The notes under the pieces are model-generated. The model was not told the origin of the DNA. It did not search any database and saw nothing but the letters and a program-made list of their open reading frames with translations. From Noviherbaspirillum saxi (GTDB taxonomy: Bacteria > Pseudomonadota > Gammaproteobacteria > Burkholderiales > Burkholderiaceae_D): DNA of 64,000 bases. Where the stretch lies: positions 1,302,001 through 1,366,000 of the forward strand of contig NZ_QYUO01000003.1 of NCBI RefSeq assembly GCF_003591035.1. The letters run 5' to 3'. Shown one piece after another: positions 9,331 through 19,381 of the stretch; position 1 is the stretch's first letter, and the number at the start of each line of letters is the position of its first letter. A program made the position numbers and the translations under genes.

Positions 9331-10275
9331 TCAATTGCCGCCACCCATGCCGGGCAGCAGGATGCGATGGATCTGTATAAACGCCGGTCCCAGTAGCACC
9401 AGCAGCAGAGTCGGAAAGATGAAGAAAATCAGCGGGAACAACAGCTTGAGGGCAATTTTCGCGGCAGCTTCCTCGGCCCGCAGGCGGCGCTTGGTGCGCA
9501 AGGTGTCTGAATGCACGCGTAACGATTCGCCCATGCTGGTACCGAACCTCTCCGACTGGATCAGCATCGCGACCAGCGTGTCGATATCGCCCACGCCGGT
9601 CCGCAGCGCGAGATTGCGCAGCGCCTTTTCCTTCGAAAAGCCGGCGCGCATTTCTATCAGCACCAACTGCAATTCTTCGGCGAGCACCTCGCTCTTCACC
9701 CGCATTTCGTCGGCCACCTTGGCCAGCGCGCTGTCCAGGCTGAGGCCCGCTTCGACACATACGCAGAGCAGGTCGAGCGCATCCGGAAAGTTCTCGAATA
9801 TTTCGCGCTGGCGTTTTTCCACCGCCATCCCGAGAATCTTGTTCGGAAGGTAGTAACCGATCGCGGCGCACATAAGCAGCAAGATCAGGAAGATATTCTT
9901 GCTCGCGGTCCCGATGGTATGTCCCGCGATCAGCGTGAGCAGCAGCGGCAGCAGAATGGCAAGCACCGTTTTCGTGGCGAAATAGATGCCCGGGGCGGAC
10001 GGATTGCGCCACCCCGCGTTCATGAAGCGCGTGCGTAACGGCGATTTCTCCCAGCCGTCTTCCGGGACTGACAGTTTCGCGAACGGTTTAGCGACTTTGG
10101 CAACGCGCTCGATCCATCCGGTGCCAGGCTCCGGCACGGCGCCCGGTGAGTGTGCTGCCACGGTGTCGAGCCGTTGTCGAGTCCTGCTTGGCGAGAACAT
10201 GAACAGCCCCAGGAACGCGATGCCAAACACCACGCCGAACACGATCATAAGAAAGATGAGTTGTTGAATGTCCAC
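9331..10275 (-). CDS. tadC: Tad pilus inner-membrane platform protein TadC
   Basis: I place the start at the GTG at 10275, which follows GGGAGAA and gives the typical N-terminal membrane helix (VDIQQLIFLMIVFGVVFG); the upstream extension of the frame overlaps tadB in another frame. The 314-residue protein has the T2SSF (GspF-like) core with the signature FPDALDLLCVCVEAGLSLD and two terminal hydrophobic segments. With TadB it forms the inner-membrane platform acted on by the CpaF ATPase. It lies directly downstream of tadB. Confidence 0.92.
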   Translation of the reverse strand: MDIQQLIFLMIVFGVVFGIAFLGLFMFSPSRTRQRLDTVAAHSPGAVPEPGTGWIERVAKVAKPFAKLSVPEDGWEKSPLRTRFMNAGWRNPSAPGIYFATKTVLAILLPLLLTLIAGHTIGTASKNIFLILLLMCAAIGYYLPNKILGMAVEKRQREIFENFPDALDLLCVCVEAGLSLDSALAKVADEMRVKSEVLAEELQLVLIEMRAGFSKEKALRNLALRTGVGDIDTLVAMLIQSERFGTSMGESLRVHSDTLRTKRRLRAEEAAAKIALKLLFPLIFFIFPTLLLVLLGPAFIQIHRILLPGMGGGN

Positions 10276-10316
10276 CGCAATTCTCCCTGGTTCGAGTAAG
10301 CGCTGCCCTCGATGGT

Positions 10317-11294
10317 TCAGACGTGGATACGGATGATCTTGCGCATCCAGATAAAACCGGCCAGCATCATTCCTGCGGCGATCCACATCAGCTTCACGCC
10401 AGCGGGGTCGCTCCACAATACCGTGATGAATTTTGGGTTGATCACAACGATGGCGCCCGCCACCGCGAAAGGCAAGATGCCGAGGATCCATGCCGACAGC
10501 CTTCCTTCGGCCGATAGCACCCTGATCTGGCCGAACAGCTTCAGCCTAGCCCGGATGATCTGGCTGATATTGCCCAGGATCTCGGCAAGATTGCCTCCCG
10601 ATTCTCTCTGGATCAGCACTGCGATGACAAAGTAGCGCAGATCGGTCAATGGAATCCTGGTGGCGAGATTCATCAAGGCGTCAGTCATCGGCACGCCATA
10701 GTTGATTTCATCGAATGCAATCCGGAATTCACCGCTGATGGGCTCGGGCATCTCATCACGCACCATTTGCAGCGTGGCGGGAAACGCGCTCCCTGCGCGC
10801 AGTGCCCTGCTGATCAGGTCGGCCGCTTCCGGCAGCTGTTCCTCGAACTTAGTCAGTCTCTTGGCGCGCGCGCGCGTGACCACCATCGCTGGAATCGTGG
10901 AAAAGCAGCTGCCGGCAAGTATGGCCACGAGGAACGGGGCGTGTAATACCATGCCGAGTATCGTGCCGGTCGCAAACGTAATCGTTGAATAGACAAGAAA
11001 CCGTGACACGGTCCAGCCCAGGCCGGATTGCTGCAGCATGCGGTCCAGCGCATGGATGCGCGGCACTCGCCAGAGCAACCTATCCATCGCCGGGGACTGG
11101 CTAAGGAAGCGCTGCTTCAGAATCGACAGGTCTTCGCTATCGCGGTGCGTGCCCGCCGATAGCAGCTGGAGTCGGCGTTCGATGCGCTTGGCGGCATCGC
11201 CGCGCGTGGCTGTCCACCACATGAACACGCCTTCCACCAGGAAGATAACTGCGGCGAATATCAAGCCGGCAAATGCATAGAAAATTATATCCAC
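10317..11294 (-). CDS. tadB: Tad pilus inner-membrane platform protein TadB
   Basis: The 325-residue protein has an N-terminal transmembrane helix ([21 protein letters not shown]), a T2SSF domain with the signature [20 protein letters not shown], and C-terminal membrane helices. It begins with GTG after AGGGAC, 57 bp downstream of cpaF. It is the partner of TadC in the pilus assembly platform. Its order between cpaF and tadC is the canonical one. Confidence 0.92.
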   Translation of the reverse strand: MDIIFYAFAGLIFAAVIFLVEGVFMWWTATRGDAAKRIERRLQLLSAGTHRDSEDLSILKQRFLSQSPAMDRLLWRVPRIHALDRMLQQSGLGWTVSRFLVYSTITFATGTILGMVLHAPFLVAILAGSCFSTIPAMVVTRARAKRLTKFEEQLPEAADLISRALRAGSAFPATLQMVRDEMPEPISGEFRIAFDEINYGVPMTDALMNLATRIPLTDLRYFVIAVLIQRESGGNLAEILGNISQIIRARLKLFGQIRVLSAEGRLSAWILGILPFAVAGAIVVINPKFITVLWSDPAGVKLMWIAAGMMLAGFIWMRKIIRIHV

Positions 11295-11351
11295 TTCAAT
11301 GTCCCTTCGTCATTCCAGATCCTTGCGGGAAACGGCGCCACTTACCTGTGT

Positions 11352-12767
11352 TCACTCGTATTGCTTGGTCGGATCGAATAGCGAATCCGGCACCGGAACG
11401 CCAAAGGCCTTCAGGCGGTCGGCAAAGCGCGGGCGTATGCCGGTCGCGCAGAAATGCCCGGTCACCTTGCCGTCCAGGTTCACGCCGACCCGCTTGAAGG
11501 TGAACACTTCATGCATCGTGATCATGTCGCCTTCCATTCCCGTCACTTCTTGGATGCTCACGATCTTGCGCGTGCCGTCAGTGAGCCGGCTGACCTGCAC
11601 GATGACGGTCACTGCGGATGCGATCTGCTGGCGCGTGGCGCGCGGCGTCAGATTGACACCCGCCATACCGACCATGTTCTCCAATCGGGCCAGGGCATCG
11701 CGCGGCGTATTGGCGTGGATCGTGGCGAACGATCCCTCATGGCCGGTGTTCATTGCCTGCAGCATGTCGAGTGCTTCGGCTCCCCTCACCTCGCCCAGGA
11801 TGATGCGGTCCGGCCGCATGCGCAGCGCATTGCGTACCAGCGAGCGCTGCGTTATCTCGCCCTTGCCTTCGATATTCGGCGGTCGAGTCTCCAGACGCAC
11901 CACATGCGGCTGGCGCAGCTGTAGTTCCGCCGCATCCTCGATCGTCACGATCCGTTCGTCCGCGGGGATGAAGCCCGAAAGCACGTTCAGCAGGGTCGTC
12001 TTGCCGCTGCCCGTGCCGCCGGAAATCAGGATATTCATTTTTGCCTTGGCCAGCGACTGCATCAACTGCACCATGGGCGGTGTCGTGGTCTTGAGCTGCA
12101 AAAGGTCGTTGATGGACAGCGGGTTGACCGCGAAGCGGCGGATCGAAAGAATCGGTCCGTCCACCGCCAGCGGAGGGATGATTGCGTTCACGCGCGAACC
12201 GTCCGGTAGCCGGGCATCCACCATCGGGCTCGATTCATCGACGCGTCGGCCCACGCGCGAGACGATCTTCTCGATGATCTTCATCAGGTGCGTATTGTCA
12301 TGAAATGTAATGCTGGTCAGCTCGAGCTTGCCCCGGCGTTCTACGTAGACCTGGCTGGCGGTATTGACCAGGATGTCGGACACGGTCGGATCGGCAAGCA
12401 GCGGTTCGAGCGGACCGAAACCCAGCATTTCATGCTGGATGTCGAGCACCAGCCGGCCACGCTCGCTCTGATTGATGACGATGCTCTCTTCATCGATGAT
12501 GCGCTCGACCAGCGCGGATAGCTCGGTCTTGAATTGCTCCGCGGTCAACCGTTGCAGACGTTCGAGGTCGATCCGGTCCAGGATGACCTGATGCACCTCC
12601 TTCTTGAGGGCCTGGTACGCGTTGTTGACCAGGGGAGCTTCATGACCATTGAGTTGGCCATTCAGTTTGTTTCTGCCCTCCATGACGGAAAGCCGCTCTC
12701 TCAGACTCACGATATTCTCCTGTTGACCGGTGTCGCGTTGATCCGCGTGATTTGCATAGCGATCCAT
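11352..12767 (-). CDS. cpaF: Tad pilus assembly ATPase CpaF/TadA
   Basis: The 471-residue protein is a type II/IV secretion ATPase of the CpaF/TadA branch. It shows the N-terminal domain segment [20 protein letters not shown] and a Walker A GGTGSGKT at about residues 250-257. The Asp box lies in [10 protein letters not shown], the Walker B region in [19 protein letters not shown] and the His box in [12 protein letters not shown]. It powers pilin polymerisation at the inner membrane. It starts 9 bp after cpaE; the ribosome site before the ATG is weak, which fits translational coupling. Confidence 0.96.
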   Translation of the reverse strand: MDRYANHADQRDTGQQENIVSLRERLSVMEGRNKLNGQLNGHEAPLVNNAYQALKKEVHQVILDRIDLERLQRLTAEQFKTELSALVERIIDEESIVINQSERGRLVLDIQHEMLGFGPLEPLLADPTVSDILVNTASQVYVERRGKLELTSITFHDNTHLMKIIEKIVSRVGRRVDESSPMVDARLPDGSRVNAIIPPLAVDGPILSIRRFAVNPLSINDLLQLKTTTPPMVQLMQSLAKAKMNILISGGTGSGKTTLLNVLSGFIPADERIVTIEDAAELQLRQPHVVRLETRPPNIEGKGEITQRSLVRNALRMRPDRIILGEVRGAEALDMLQAMNTGHEGSFATIHANTPRDALARLENMVGMAGVNLTPRATRQQIASAVTVIVQVSRLTDGTRKIVSIQEVTGMEGDMITMHEVFTFKRVGVNLDGKVTGHFCATGIRPRFADRLKAFGVPVPDSLFDPTKQYE

Positions 12768-12776
12768 TCAGCCGTG

Positions 12777-13952
12777 TCAAGCGCGCGCTTGCAGGCTGCG
12801 GCTGAAAAGACGGGCGAGAATGCTTTTATCCTCCGTGGTGCGCGTCCCGGTCATGCGATCGGCAAATCCGATCAGGCTTTTCGCGACCGCGCTGCCGCGC
12901 GCCAGCTGCAGCAGCGGTACACCTTGGTTGATCGATTCGTTCACCGCGTCGTAGCCGTTCGGAATCGTATGGACCGCGCCGCCGCCGAGCGCACGTTCCA
13001 GGTCGGAGAGATGCAGCTTCCCGGTTTTTTCGTAGCGATTAACGATCAGATGCGTCTTGTCGCGCGGATAACCAAGCGAATGGAAAATATCCAGCAGCCG
13101 CCGGCCGTCCCGGATGTGGGGCATGGCCAGTTGCAGGACTGGGTAGATTGCGTCGGAATGGTCGAGCGCGCGTATTGTGATCCCGTCGATCTGCCGCCCC
13201 ACGTCGAGAATGACGAAGTCGTAATGGCTGCGGGCAAGCAGTAGGATGGTGTCGATGTGTTCGGGCTTGATATCGACCGTCCGGGTAGGATCCTCCGAGG
13301 CGGCCAGAATGCCGAAATTGGGCAGCACTTCCACCAGGCTCGAATCCAGAAACGCGGGATCGATGCGGTCGATCTGCACGCAGATATCGGACAGCGTCAT
13401 GGTCGGTTTTTTATCTGACATATACAAGGCGGCATCGCCGAAATGCTGGTTCAGGTCGATCAGCAGGACTTTCTTTTTCGCCAGTGACGCCAGCGCATGC
13501 CCGAAATTGGTAGCAATGAAGGTGGCGCCGCTGCCGCCCTTGCAGGAAATGAAGGAGATGATCTTGCCGTTCTTAATGGAGGACGCGTTTTTCTGCGCGA
13601 TGCGGTCGAGTGCCTCGCCGAAGGCCTGCGGCTCCAGGGGCAAGAGCAGCAGCTCGCGCACACCGGCGCGCATGGCGCGCAGCAGGATCTCGGGCGACTG
13701 GTCCTGGGTGAGAAGCATGACCGCAATCTGCGGATATTGCGCGCTGAAAGTCTCCAGGAGGCCGCGCCCGAGGATGTCGGCCTTGGACGTATCGAGTATC
13801 ACTAACTGCGGGGCCTCCGCGGCGATGCGCTGGGTGGCGTCGAGCAGCCCGCCTCCCACCGCAATCACCGTGACGGCTGGCGTCCGCGCCGCACTCAATG
13901 CAGCAATCTCTTTTTGCAGGTTGTCATCGTTGGAAATTACGAGCGTTTTCAT
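12777..13952 (-). CDS. cpaE: CpaE/TadZ-like pilus localisation ATPase
   Basis: I take the ATG at 13952 as the start (MKTLVISNDDNLQKEI), since the upstream part of the frame overlaps the TadE-like gene and does not look like protein. The 391-residue product has an N-terminal receiver-like domain (strand LVILDTSKAD) and a C-terminal MinD/ParA-type domain. The deviant Walker A is poorly conserved (ISCKGGSGATFIATNFGHAL, lacking the usual GKT ending), followed by LLIDLNQHFGDAAL and FVILDVGRQ. CpaE/TadZ proteins place the Tad machine at the cell pole. The altered P-loop is common in TadZ members, so ATP hydrolysis may be weak. Confidence 0.88.
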   Translation of the reverse strand: MKTLVISNDDNLQKEIAALSAARTPAVTVIAVGGGLLDATQRIAAEAPQLVILDTSKADILGRGLLETFSAQYPQIAVMLLTQDQSPEILLRAMRAGVRELLLLPLEPQAFGEALDRIAQKNASSIKNGKIISFISCKGGSGATFIATNFGHALASLAKKKVLLIDLNQHFGDAALYMSDKKPTMTLSDICVQIDRIDPAFLDSSLVEVLPNFGILAASEDPTRTVDIKPEHIDTILLLARSHYDFVILDVGRQIDGITIRALDHSDAIYPVLQLAMPHIRDGRRLLDIFHSLGYPRDKTHLIVNRYEKTGKLHLSDLERALGGGAVHTIPNGYDAVNESINQGVPLLQLARGSAVAKSLIGFADRMTGTRTTEDKSILARLFSRSLQARA

Positions 13953-14067
13953 TTGATCTTGATTCCTATAAAAACTATGCGAGCCCTGCATGCCATTGCC
14001 GGATCGCTGAGTTCCATTCAACTTTCCGCTGCCCGGACGAATGAGCCCGGGCAGATAATCTGTCGCA

Positions 14068-14535
14068 TCAACCGCATAGCGCCTCGTTGCCGGTGCTATC
14101 CATACTCTCGCGCGGCAACGTCGTGGTGAACGGCGGCATCTGCACCACAAAAGGTGTGCGCAGGGAGCCGAAGTCGGGGATCAAGGTGTTCACATTCAGA
14201 TTCGGAGAAATGCTTACCGTGACGGATTCGCAGCTGGCTTGCCCACAGCCCGCCGGGTTATAGGTGACGACGATGTCATCGTCTTCGAGCAGGTGGAGCC
14301 ATCGATTCATTTGGGCCCTTATTTGGGGCGCGTTCAGATTGCAGACCACGGCAATGCGCGCTCCCAGTCGGGTCGCTTGCACTGCCGAGTTCATATAGAA
14401 CAACACCCTGCCGAGCTCGGCGATGCCGATCAGCAGCAGCAGGGTAATGGACGCTACGATGGCGAACTCGACGGCCGTCGCCCCGCGTTGCCGCCGCCGG
14501 GATTGCAACTGGGGCTGAACACGCGCGGTATTCAT
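14068..14535 (-). CDS. TadE/TadF-like pseudopilin
   Basis: The 155-residue protein has the TadE-family start: a basic leader, then RGATAVEFAIVASITLLLLIGIAELGRV. The prepilin peptidase site Gly-Ala with Glu at position +5 suits cleavage by the TadV peptidase in this locus. The rest is a periplasmic domain with a few cysteines (CNLN, AGCGQASCES). Its ATG overlaps the stop of the preceding TadE-like gene by 4 bp, so the two are coupled. By position it would be TadF or a second TadE; the two families cannot be separated here. Confidence 0.87.
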   Translation of the reverse strand: MNTARVQPQLQSRRRQRGATAVEFAIVASITLLLLIGIAELGRVLFYMNSAVQATRLGARIAVVCNLNAPQIRAQMNRWLHLLEDDDIVVTYNPAGCGQASCESVTVSISPNLNVNTLIPDFGSLRTPFVVQMPPFTTTLPRESMDSTGNEALCG

Positions 14536-15092
14536 ACGATCTGCCTCATGACGGCCCGGATGCCGGGATTGGGAAGTTCCTCGCCGAAAATCACTGACGT
14601 CGCGAACTTTCCGAGGGGGATATAGGTCGGCAGGCCGAGATAGTTGAACTGATAGTTGAGGATTTTCACTTCAACCAGGCGCACGGTTCCCATCACCGGG
14701 GCCGTGACTTCAAATTCGCCGGTGCAATCGTCGAGGTGCAGGCGGTCGCAGATGACCACATCCGCCGTCGTGAGGCCGGGTGCCAGCGTCGGTCCGGTGC
14801 AGCCGGGATTGCCGTGGACCACCAGGCATCGGGCTTCTACCATTTTGTTGGCATACGTTACGTCGTCCGGACTGTTCTGTGACAGCAGGCGCGCCCCGTC
14901 GCGCACCGCCTTGGCCAGGGTGTTGTAGTAGAAATAGGCACGCCCGTATTCGACCGCGCCGAAAGCCAGCGGCAGCATGACGAACGGCAGCAATATGGCG
15001 AGCTCCACGGCGGCGGCTCCGCGCATCGCGGCCAGCTTGGCGGCAGAAAGCTTTCGCATCCCGAATGCTCCTGTGCAGGTAAGGTTATTCAT
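14532..15092 (-). CDS. tadE: TadE-like pseudopilin
   Basis: The 186-residue protein has a prepilin-like segment MRGAAAVELAILLPFVMLPL followed by VEYGRAYFYYNTLAKAVRDG, the classic TadE arrangement (PF07811). The periplasmic part contains paired cysteines (RCLVVHGNPGC and CDRLHLDDC). It overlaps the TadG-like gene by 4 bp on one side and the next TadE/F gene by 4 bp on the other, giving a tightly coupled pseudopilin trio. It probably forms a minor pilus or initiation complex. Confidence 0.88.
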   Translation of the reverse strand: MNNLTCTGAFGMRKLSAAKLAAMRGAAAVELAILLPFVMLPLAFGAVEYGRAYFYYNTLAKAVRDGARLLSQNSPDDVTYANKMVEARCLVVHGNPGCTGPTLAPGLTTADVVICDRLHLDDCTGEFEVTAPVMGTVRLVEVKILNYQFNYLGLPTYIPLGKFATSVIFGEELPNPGIRAVMRQIV

Positions 15093-16393
15093 CGCACCAG
15101 GGTCGGAACCAGCGGACCCGCACTGCCCGGTGCGCCCGGCAGGCCGAGGGTGGTGCAGGGGCTCGGCGGCGCGGCTTCGTTCGCCCGCCCCAGGTATTCG
15201 AGGAACATCCGGGTCCGGCCGGTTGGACTTCCACCACCACCGCCGCCGCTACTGTTGTTGATCGGATGCAGCATCAGGATGCACGCCCAATCCGTTACCG
15301 GCGCGGTCGATCCGCTGGTGAACCCTGCGCAATCGACTATGGGCACGATGCCCAACCTGCGGTCGGCGCCATTGGTGCCCAGGTAAGTGGAGTTGGAAAC
15401 CGTGCCGTTCGTGCTCAAGCCGGTAGCGGCATCGCCCTGGTAGGCCGTATTGGTATTCCGCTGCGTCTGGAAGTTGTTAAACGCCCCGAATTGCGATGGC
15501 CAGTTCACCTCGGTATAGCCATAACCGGTGAAATCGGGCACCGCATCCGCCTCACGGACACTGCCCTGGTAGATGCCGAAGCGGGCATTCCAGGCCTGCG
15601 CCGTCGACGAAACGTTGCCCGGTTGCCCTACCTGGGCGCCGACCGCCGGGAGATTGCAGACGCCGGGGCCGTTCAATACGTCGCGCAGTTCGCTGGCGCC
15701 GCCTCCCGGCGGAGTGAAATCGACCCATTTGAAATTTCCCGTCATATTGACGTTTCCTGCGCCGCCTCCGCCGGGTCCGATCGCGCCTTCCAGCCAGGTG
15801 CCTCGCGGCGTTGTTGCCGGCGCGGCGGTATGGCAGAGCGCGACCGGGATGGCGCAATTCGTTTGCGAGGGTCGGAGCCCGGCAATGGCCGAGGCGCGGA
15901 CGGTTTGATTGGCGGCTCCTCCCGGCCCCGGCAACAGACTCGCAATCCGCATGAAAAAGTTCGGAATCGCTTCCCGGACCACTTCGCAGCGTGCGAATTT
16001 CATGGCAAGCGCCCCGCCCGCTCCGATGGCCGCCTTGGTCTGATAAGCGCCATTGAGGGTCGTGCTAAACGTAATGGTCTCGTCCGGATTGACCTCCACT
16101 GCTTCCCCTTGCATCAGCACGGCGTTTCTCGTGCCGGTCGCGATGCCCGCAAGCTCGCCTTTCTCGAGTTGATCCGCATTGACCCCGGTAAGCGCCTGCG
16201 CCGCCGCCAGCGCGCAGGCATCCGCGCTGTTCTGCAGCTCGGTCTTGGCGATGTAAAGCCTGCCCGTATCGAGAGCCAGGCCGGCGAAACCGACGAGCAC
16301 CACCATCGACAGGCCGACAAGAATCGCCACCGCGCCGCCTTGCCGGGCGAGCCGCAGGCGGCGGGTGGCTCCAGAAGGTGAGTGAATGGACAT
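15089..16393 (-). CDS. tadG: TadG-like pilus protein
   Basis: The 434-residue protein has an N-terminal Flp/TadE/TadG-like helix (QGGAVAILVGLSMVVLVGFAGLALDTGRLYIAKTELQ is the region, about residues 19-55), the PF13400 signature. A long Gly/Asn-rich periplasmic portion follows, ending in paired cysteines (PSPCTTLG). TadG anchors or stabilises the pilus at the envelope. Its gene is the first of the coupled pseudopilin set and follows the small lipoprotein gene. Confidence 0.85.
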   Translation of the reverse strand: MSIHSPSGATRRLRLARQGGAVAILVGLSMVVLVGFAGLALDTGRLYIAKTELQNSADACALAAAQALTGVNADQLEKGELAGIATGTRNAVLMQGEAVEVNPDETITFSTTLNGAYQTKAAIGAGGALAMKFARCEVVREAIPNFFMRIASLLPGPGGAANQTVRASAIAGLRPSQTNCAIPVALCHTAAPATTPRGTWLEGAIGPGGGGAGNVNMTGNFKWVDFTPPGGGASELRDVLNGPGVCNLPAVGAQVGQPGNVSSTAQAWNARFGIYQGSVREADAVPDFTGYGYTEVNWPSQFGAFNNFQTQRNTNTAYQGDAATGLSTNGTVSNSTYLGTNGADRRLGIVPIVDCAGFTSGSTAPVTDWACILMLHPINNSSGGGGGGSPTGRTRMFLEYLGRANEAAPPSPCTTLGLPGAPGSAGPLVPTLVR

Positions 16394-16436
16394 AGGGCTA
16401 CCCTGAGTGATCTGTGTCGATGGAAAAGCGCTGCAT

Positions 16437-16745
16437 CTACCTGCCGCCGCTGATGTTGATCGTAACGTCGCTGCGCGGCGGCTCCTTCTCCGCGAAGGAT
16501 TTCTGGTAGCGGTTCATTGCCTCTTGCGCGGCACGGCCATCGATGCCGCTGACCGGATCGTTATTCCTCGATGCATCGGGATTGAGCGTCTGCTGCGCGA
16601 CCGCCGTGCGGACGGAATCGCCAAAGGTCGCGTCGAATTGCGGAGTAGGCTGCGCGCATCCGGCTAGCAGGCACGGCGCGATGAACAAGACAGCCACCGG
16701 CAGAGGCAGCCGTTTTTTAGCATGGTTTGTCGCTGCGTTTTTCAC
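16437..16745 (-). CDS. Small Tad-locus lipoprotein
   Basis: The 102-residue protein starts at a GTG preceded by GGAGAG and has a lipoprotein signal ending in LLAGC (acylated Cys about 29). The mature part is short and hydrophilic, with no recognised domain. It lies 10 bp downstream of the secretin gene. That place is often occupied by a small outer-membrane lipoprotein (CpaD or RcpB role), so it may help insert or stabilise the secretin. The role is inferred from position only. Confidence 0.75.
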   Translation of the reverse strand: MKNAATNHAKKRLPLPVAVLFIAPCLLAGCAQPTPQFDATFGDSVRTAVAQQTLNPDASRNNDPVSGIDGRAAQEAMNRYQKSFAEKEPPRSDVTINISGGR

Positions 16746-16755
16746 TGTGCTCTCC

Positions 16756-18399
16756 TCATTTCAATTCAAAACCGCCGGACACTCTTTGTGCCCTCGCATC
16801 CTGCACAGGCGGCATGGCGGTCTGGGCGGACGCCGGCATCTCCGGCGCTCTGCCTTCCATGGTCCCGCCTAAGAACAGTTCGGGGCGGCTGGGATTGATC
16901 ATCTTATCGGTCGGCAACGCGTAATTCGCTGGCATCGGCTTGACCAGGCGCGGCGTGATGACGAACAGCAGCTCGGTCCTGTCCTCCTGGAAATCGGTGC
17001 TGCGGAACAGGGCTCCCAGTACCGGCACTTCGCCCAGCACCGGCAACGCCCTTATATTGGTAGTGACATTGTTCTTGATCAATCCGCCGATGGCGAAGCT
17101 CTGGCCGTCGAACAGTTGTACCGTAGTTGACGCGTTCCGGTCATTAATCAGTGGAAGGATGGACCGGCCCGTTATGCCGGCGGCTGTAATGCCCACGCCT
17201 TCGCGGGAGAGTTCTGATACTCCTGCCAACACCTTCAGATTGATGCGGCCGCCTGCAAGTACGGTGGGCGTAAAAATCATCTTAACGCCGAACTTCTTCT
17301 CTTCCAACGTGATGGTTGCAAAACCGGCGTTGTTGGTTTGCGCTACCGGGATGAGAATTTTTCCGCCTGCATTGAATTCTCCTTGCTGTCCGCTGATCGC
17401 CATGAGATTCGGCTCGGCGAGAATTTTCACCAATCCGTCACGCTTCTCCGCTTCCAGGCTTACATCGTTGCCGTTGGACTTGGTGGCGTTGAACAAGCCA
17501 TTGGCCGTACCACTGAGGAAGTTGGTCAGCAGGGTATAGGCCCAGCTTCCGCCCGTTGCCTGGAGCGACGCACTCACGCCGAGCTTTTCGAGCAAGTTCT
17601 TCGATACTTCGGCGACTTTGACTTCGAGCATGACCTGCTGCGGCGCCCTGACCCGCAGTTGGTTAACGACGGTTTCGGGCAAGGATGGTTGCGCGCCGGC
17701 TTCCGAAATTTGAACGCTGCGCACGGGTGCGTAACGCCGCATGAATACATCGGCGATCTCGACCGCTCGCTGCACCGCGGCAGCATCGTCCACCTCGCCG
17801 CTCAGTACCAGGCTGTTGGCGGCCGGGGTGACGTAAATATCTTTCTCGTCGGGCATCAGCTGCCTGAGGGTAGCCGTCAATGCCGCCGGATCCATGCGGA
17901 CCAAGACATCGATGACATGGCATGTCCCGCTCTTGTCCTGGATGATCATGTTCGTACTGCCGGCGCTGACCCCGAGCAGATACAGGCCATCGGGCGGCAC
18001 CAGTACCGCCTGAACGATGTCGGGACTGCCTACGGTCCGATAAGCAACCGGGTTCTGCATGCGCAGCAGCGTTGATTTCCCCATTTTCAGTTCCAGCGGT
18101 TCGGAAGGTGGGGCCATGCCTTGCGTGCATCGCGGCCCGGGCATCGTCTGGGTTTGCGCTTTTGCCCCCGCAGCCGGTGCGGGAGACCCGGCAGCCGCTT
18201 TCATGGGGGCTGCGGCACGGGCGCCGGTTTGCGTCCGATTGTTCCCGGTGATTGCTTCGCCCGAGTTCTTCGCGACGTTCCCGGCTTCCATCGCAACCTG
18301 CGCATACGCCGGCTCGACGGCCAGGCTCATGGAGAAAGCGGCAATCCCGATGGCGAATGCGACCGTTCGGTAGCTGGGTGCATTTCTGCTTGTTCTCAT
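16756..18399 (-). CDS. rcpA: Tad pilus outer-membrane secretin CpaC/RcpA
   Basis: The 547-residue protein has a signal peptide, an N-terminal pilus-assembly domain (residues about 100-170, LKMGKSTLLRMQNPVAYRTVGSPD) and a BON-like segment (LRQLMPDEKDIYVTPAANSLVLSGEVDDAAAV). The C-terminal secretin domain shows VMLEVKVAEVSKN and the late signature LPVLGEVPVLGALFRS. It forms the outer-membrane pore for the Flp pilus. It sits after cpaB and before the small lipoprotein gene, the usual order. Confidence 0.94.
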   Translation of the reverse strand: MRTSRNAPSYRTVAFAIGIAAFSMSLAVEPAYAQVAMEAGNVAKNSGEAITGNNRTQTGARAAAPMKAAAGSPAPAAGAKAQTQTMPGPRCTQGMAPPSEPLELKMGKSTLLRMQNPVAYRTVGSPDIVQAVLVPPDGLYLLGVSAGSTNMIIQDKSGTCHVIDVLVRMDPAALTATLRQLMPDEKDIYVTPAANSLVLSGEVDDAAAVQRAVEIADVFMRRYAPVRSVQISEAGAQPSLPETVVNQLRVRAPQQVMLEVKVAEVSKNLLEKLGVSASLQATGGSWAYTLLTNFLSGTANGLFNATKSNGNDVSLEAEKRDGLVKILAEPNLMAISGQQGEFNAGGKILIPVAQTNNAGFATITLEEKKFGVKMIFTPTVLAGGRINLKVLAGVSELSREGVGITAAGITGRSILPLINDRNASTTVQLFDGQSFAIGGLIKNNVTTNIRALPVLGEVPVLGALFRSTDFQEDRTELLFVITPRLVKPMPANYALPTDKMINPSRPELFLGGTMEGRAPEMPASAQTAMPPVQDARAQRVSGGFELK

Positions 18400-18459
18400 C
18401 TTGGCCGTCCCTTGTAGTTGAAACTGTGTATTCGATATCTCGTTCTTTTAATTAGACGA

Positions 18460-19287
18460 TCAGTAGCATTCCTGCGACCCGCGCGATCCTGTGATCACGC
18501 CCACGCAGGTGAGCGGAGCCGGGGCAGGCGCACGCGCCTTGATTTTCTTGACCACGGGTTTCGGTTCGTCGGGAGGCGGCAGCTTTTCGCTCAGTAGCGA
18601 AATCTTGGTCGCGCCCTCGGTAGTGCCTGGCTTCGGATCAATCTGATTGCGCAGAGCCAGCGACAGGGTTCCTACACTACGGGCGAGGTCGAGCTTCTCA
18701 GCCTGCTCCGGAGATACTTCGAGTGTGACCGCGTTGACGACGCGCGGCTTGGTATCGTCGCGGCTGACTTCCTGGGCAACTGCCAGGACCAGGATGCGCT
18801 CAAGCACGATTTTTGAAATGTTCTTGTTCTGCTCGTTCCCGGCGCTCTCTTTCTGGGTGCTGACGATGATGTCCACATAGTTTCCTGGCAGCGCGAAGCC
18901 AGCCACGCCGATGACATCATTGACGCGTACCGTGATGGCGCGCTTGCCTTCGGTGATCACTGCCGACAGACCACCCTTGGTGCCAATCGGAGCGAGTTTG
19001 GCCTCCATCAGCGGCTCGCCGCGCATGACGCTGACCTTGAGCACCCGGCCGTCGAGTTTCTTCGGATCGATGAACGATCCGGGTGGCATGCTACCCGCCG
19101 GCCAATCCACCATCTTGACGATCTCCGGGGTGAGCCGCTGCCCCAGGTTGATGTCGACCGCTGCCACCGCGATCTTGCCCACACCGATGTTCGATCGCTC
19201 CATCAGCCAGCGCGAAGCGAAGAATACGGCAGCAAGCCCGGCGGCGATGGCAACCACCATGATCAATATGGCACGCGTGTTTTTCAC
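18460..19287 (-). CDS. cpaB: Flp pilus assembly protein CpaB/RcpC
   Basis: The start is set at the GTG at 19287 (VKNTRAILIMVVAIAAGLAAV) because AAGGAG lies 6 nt before it; the open frame has another GTG ten codons upstream without such a site. The 275-residue protein has one N-terminal membrane helix, an SAF domain (VAAVDINLGQRLTPEIVKMVDWP, about residues 37-100) and an RcpC/CpaB domain (GVAGFALPGNYVDIIVS). It is a periplasmic scaffold partner of the secretin. Confidence 0.92.
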   Translation of the reverse strand: MKNTRAILIMVVAIAAGLAAVFFASRWLMERSNIGVGKIAVAAVDINLGQRLTPEIVKMVDWPAGSMPPGSFIDPKKLDGRVLKVSVMRGEPLMEAKLAPIGTKGGLSAVITEGKRAITVRVNDVIGVAGFALPGNYVDIIVSTQKESAGNEQNKNISKIVLERILVLAVAQEVSRDDTKPRVVNAVTLEVSPEQAEKLDLARSVGTLSLALRNQIDPKPGTTEGATKISLLSEKLPPPDEPKPVVKKIKARAPAPAPLTCVGVITGSRGSQECY

Positions 19288-19381
19288 TTCAGTCTCCTTG
19301 GTGTCATCACTTTCCACTTCACATCCGCGCTTGCGGACTCATGCCTCATGTATTTCGTCCGCACGCCGTCTCTCGGTCCGT

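Noticed and set aside
9287-10012. N-terminal extension of the TadD-like protein
   Set aside because: The frame is open but is a shadow of tadC; a signal peptide and a strong ribosome site place the start at 9286.
10276-10491. N-terminal extension of TadC
   Set aside because: It overlaps tadB and is not protein-like; the GTG at 10275 with GGGAGAA gives the normal first membrane helix.
13953-14150. N-terminal extension of CpaE
   Set aside because: Arg/Cys-rich and overlapping the TadE/F gene; MKTLVISND at 13952 matches a receiver-like start.
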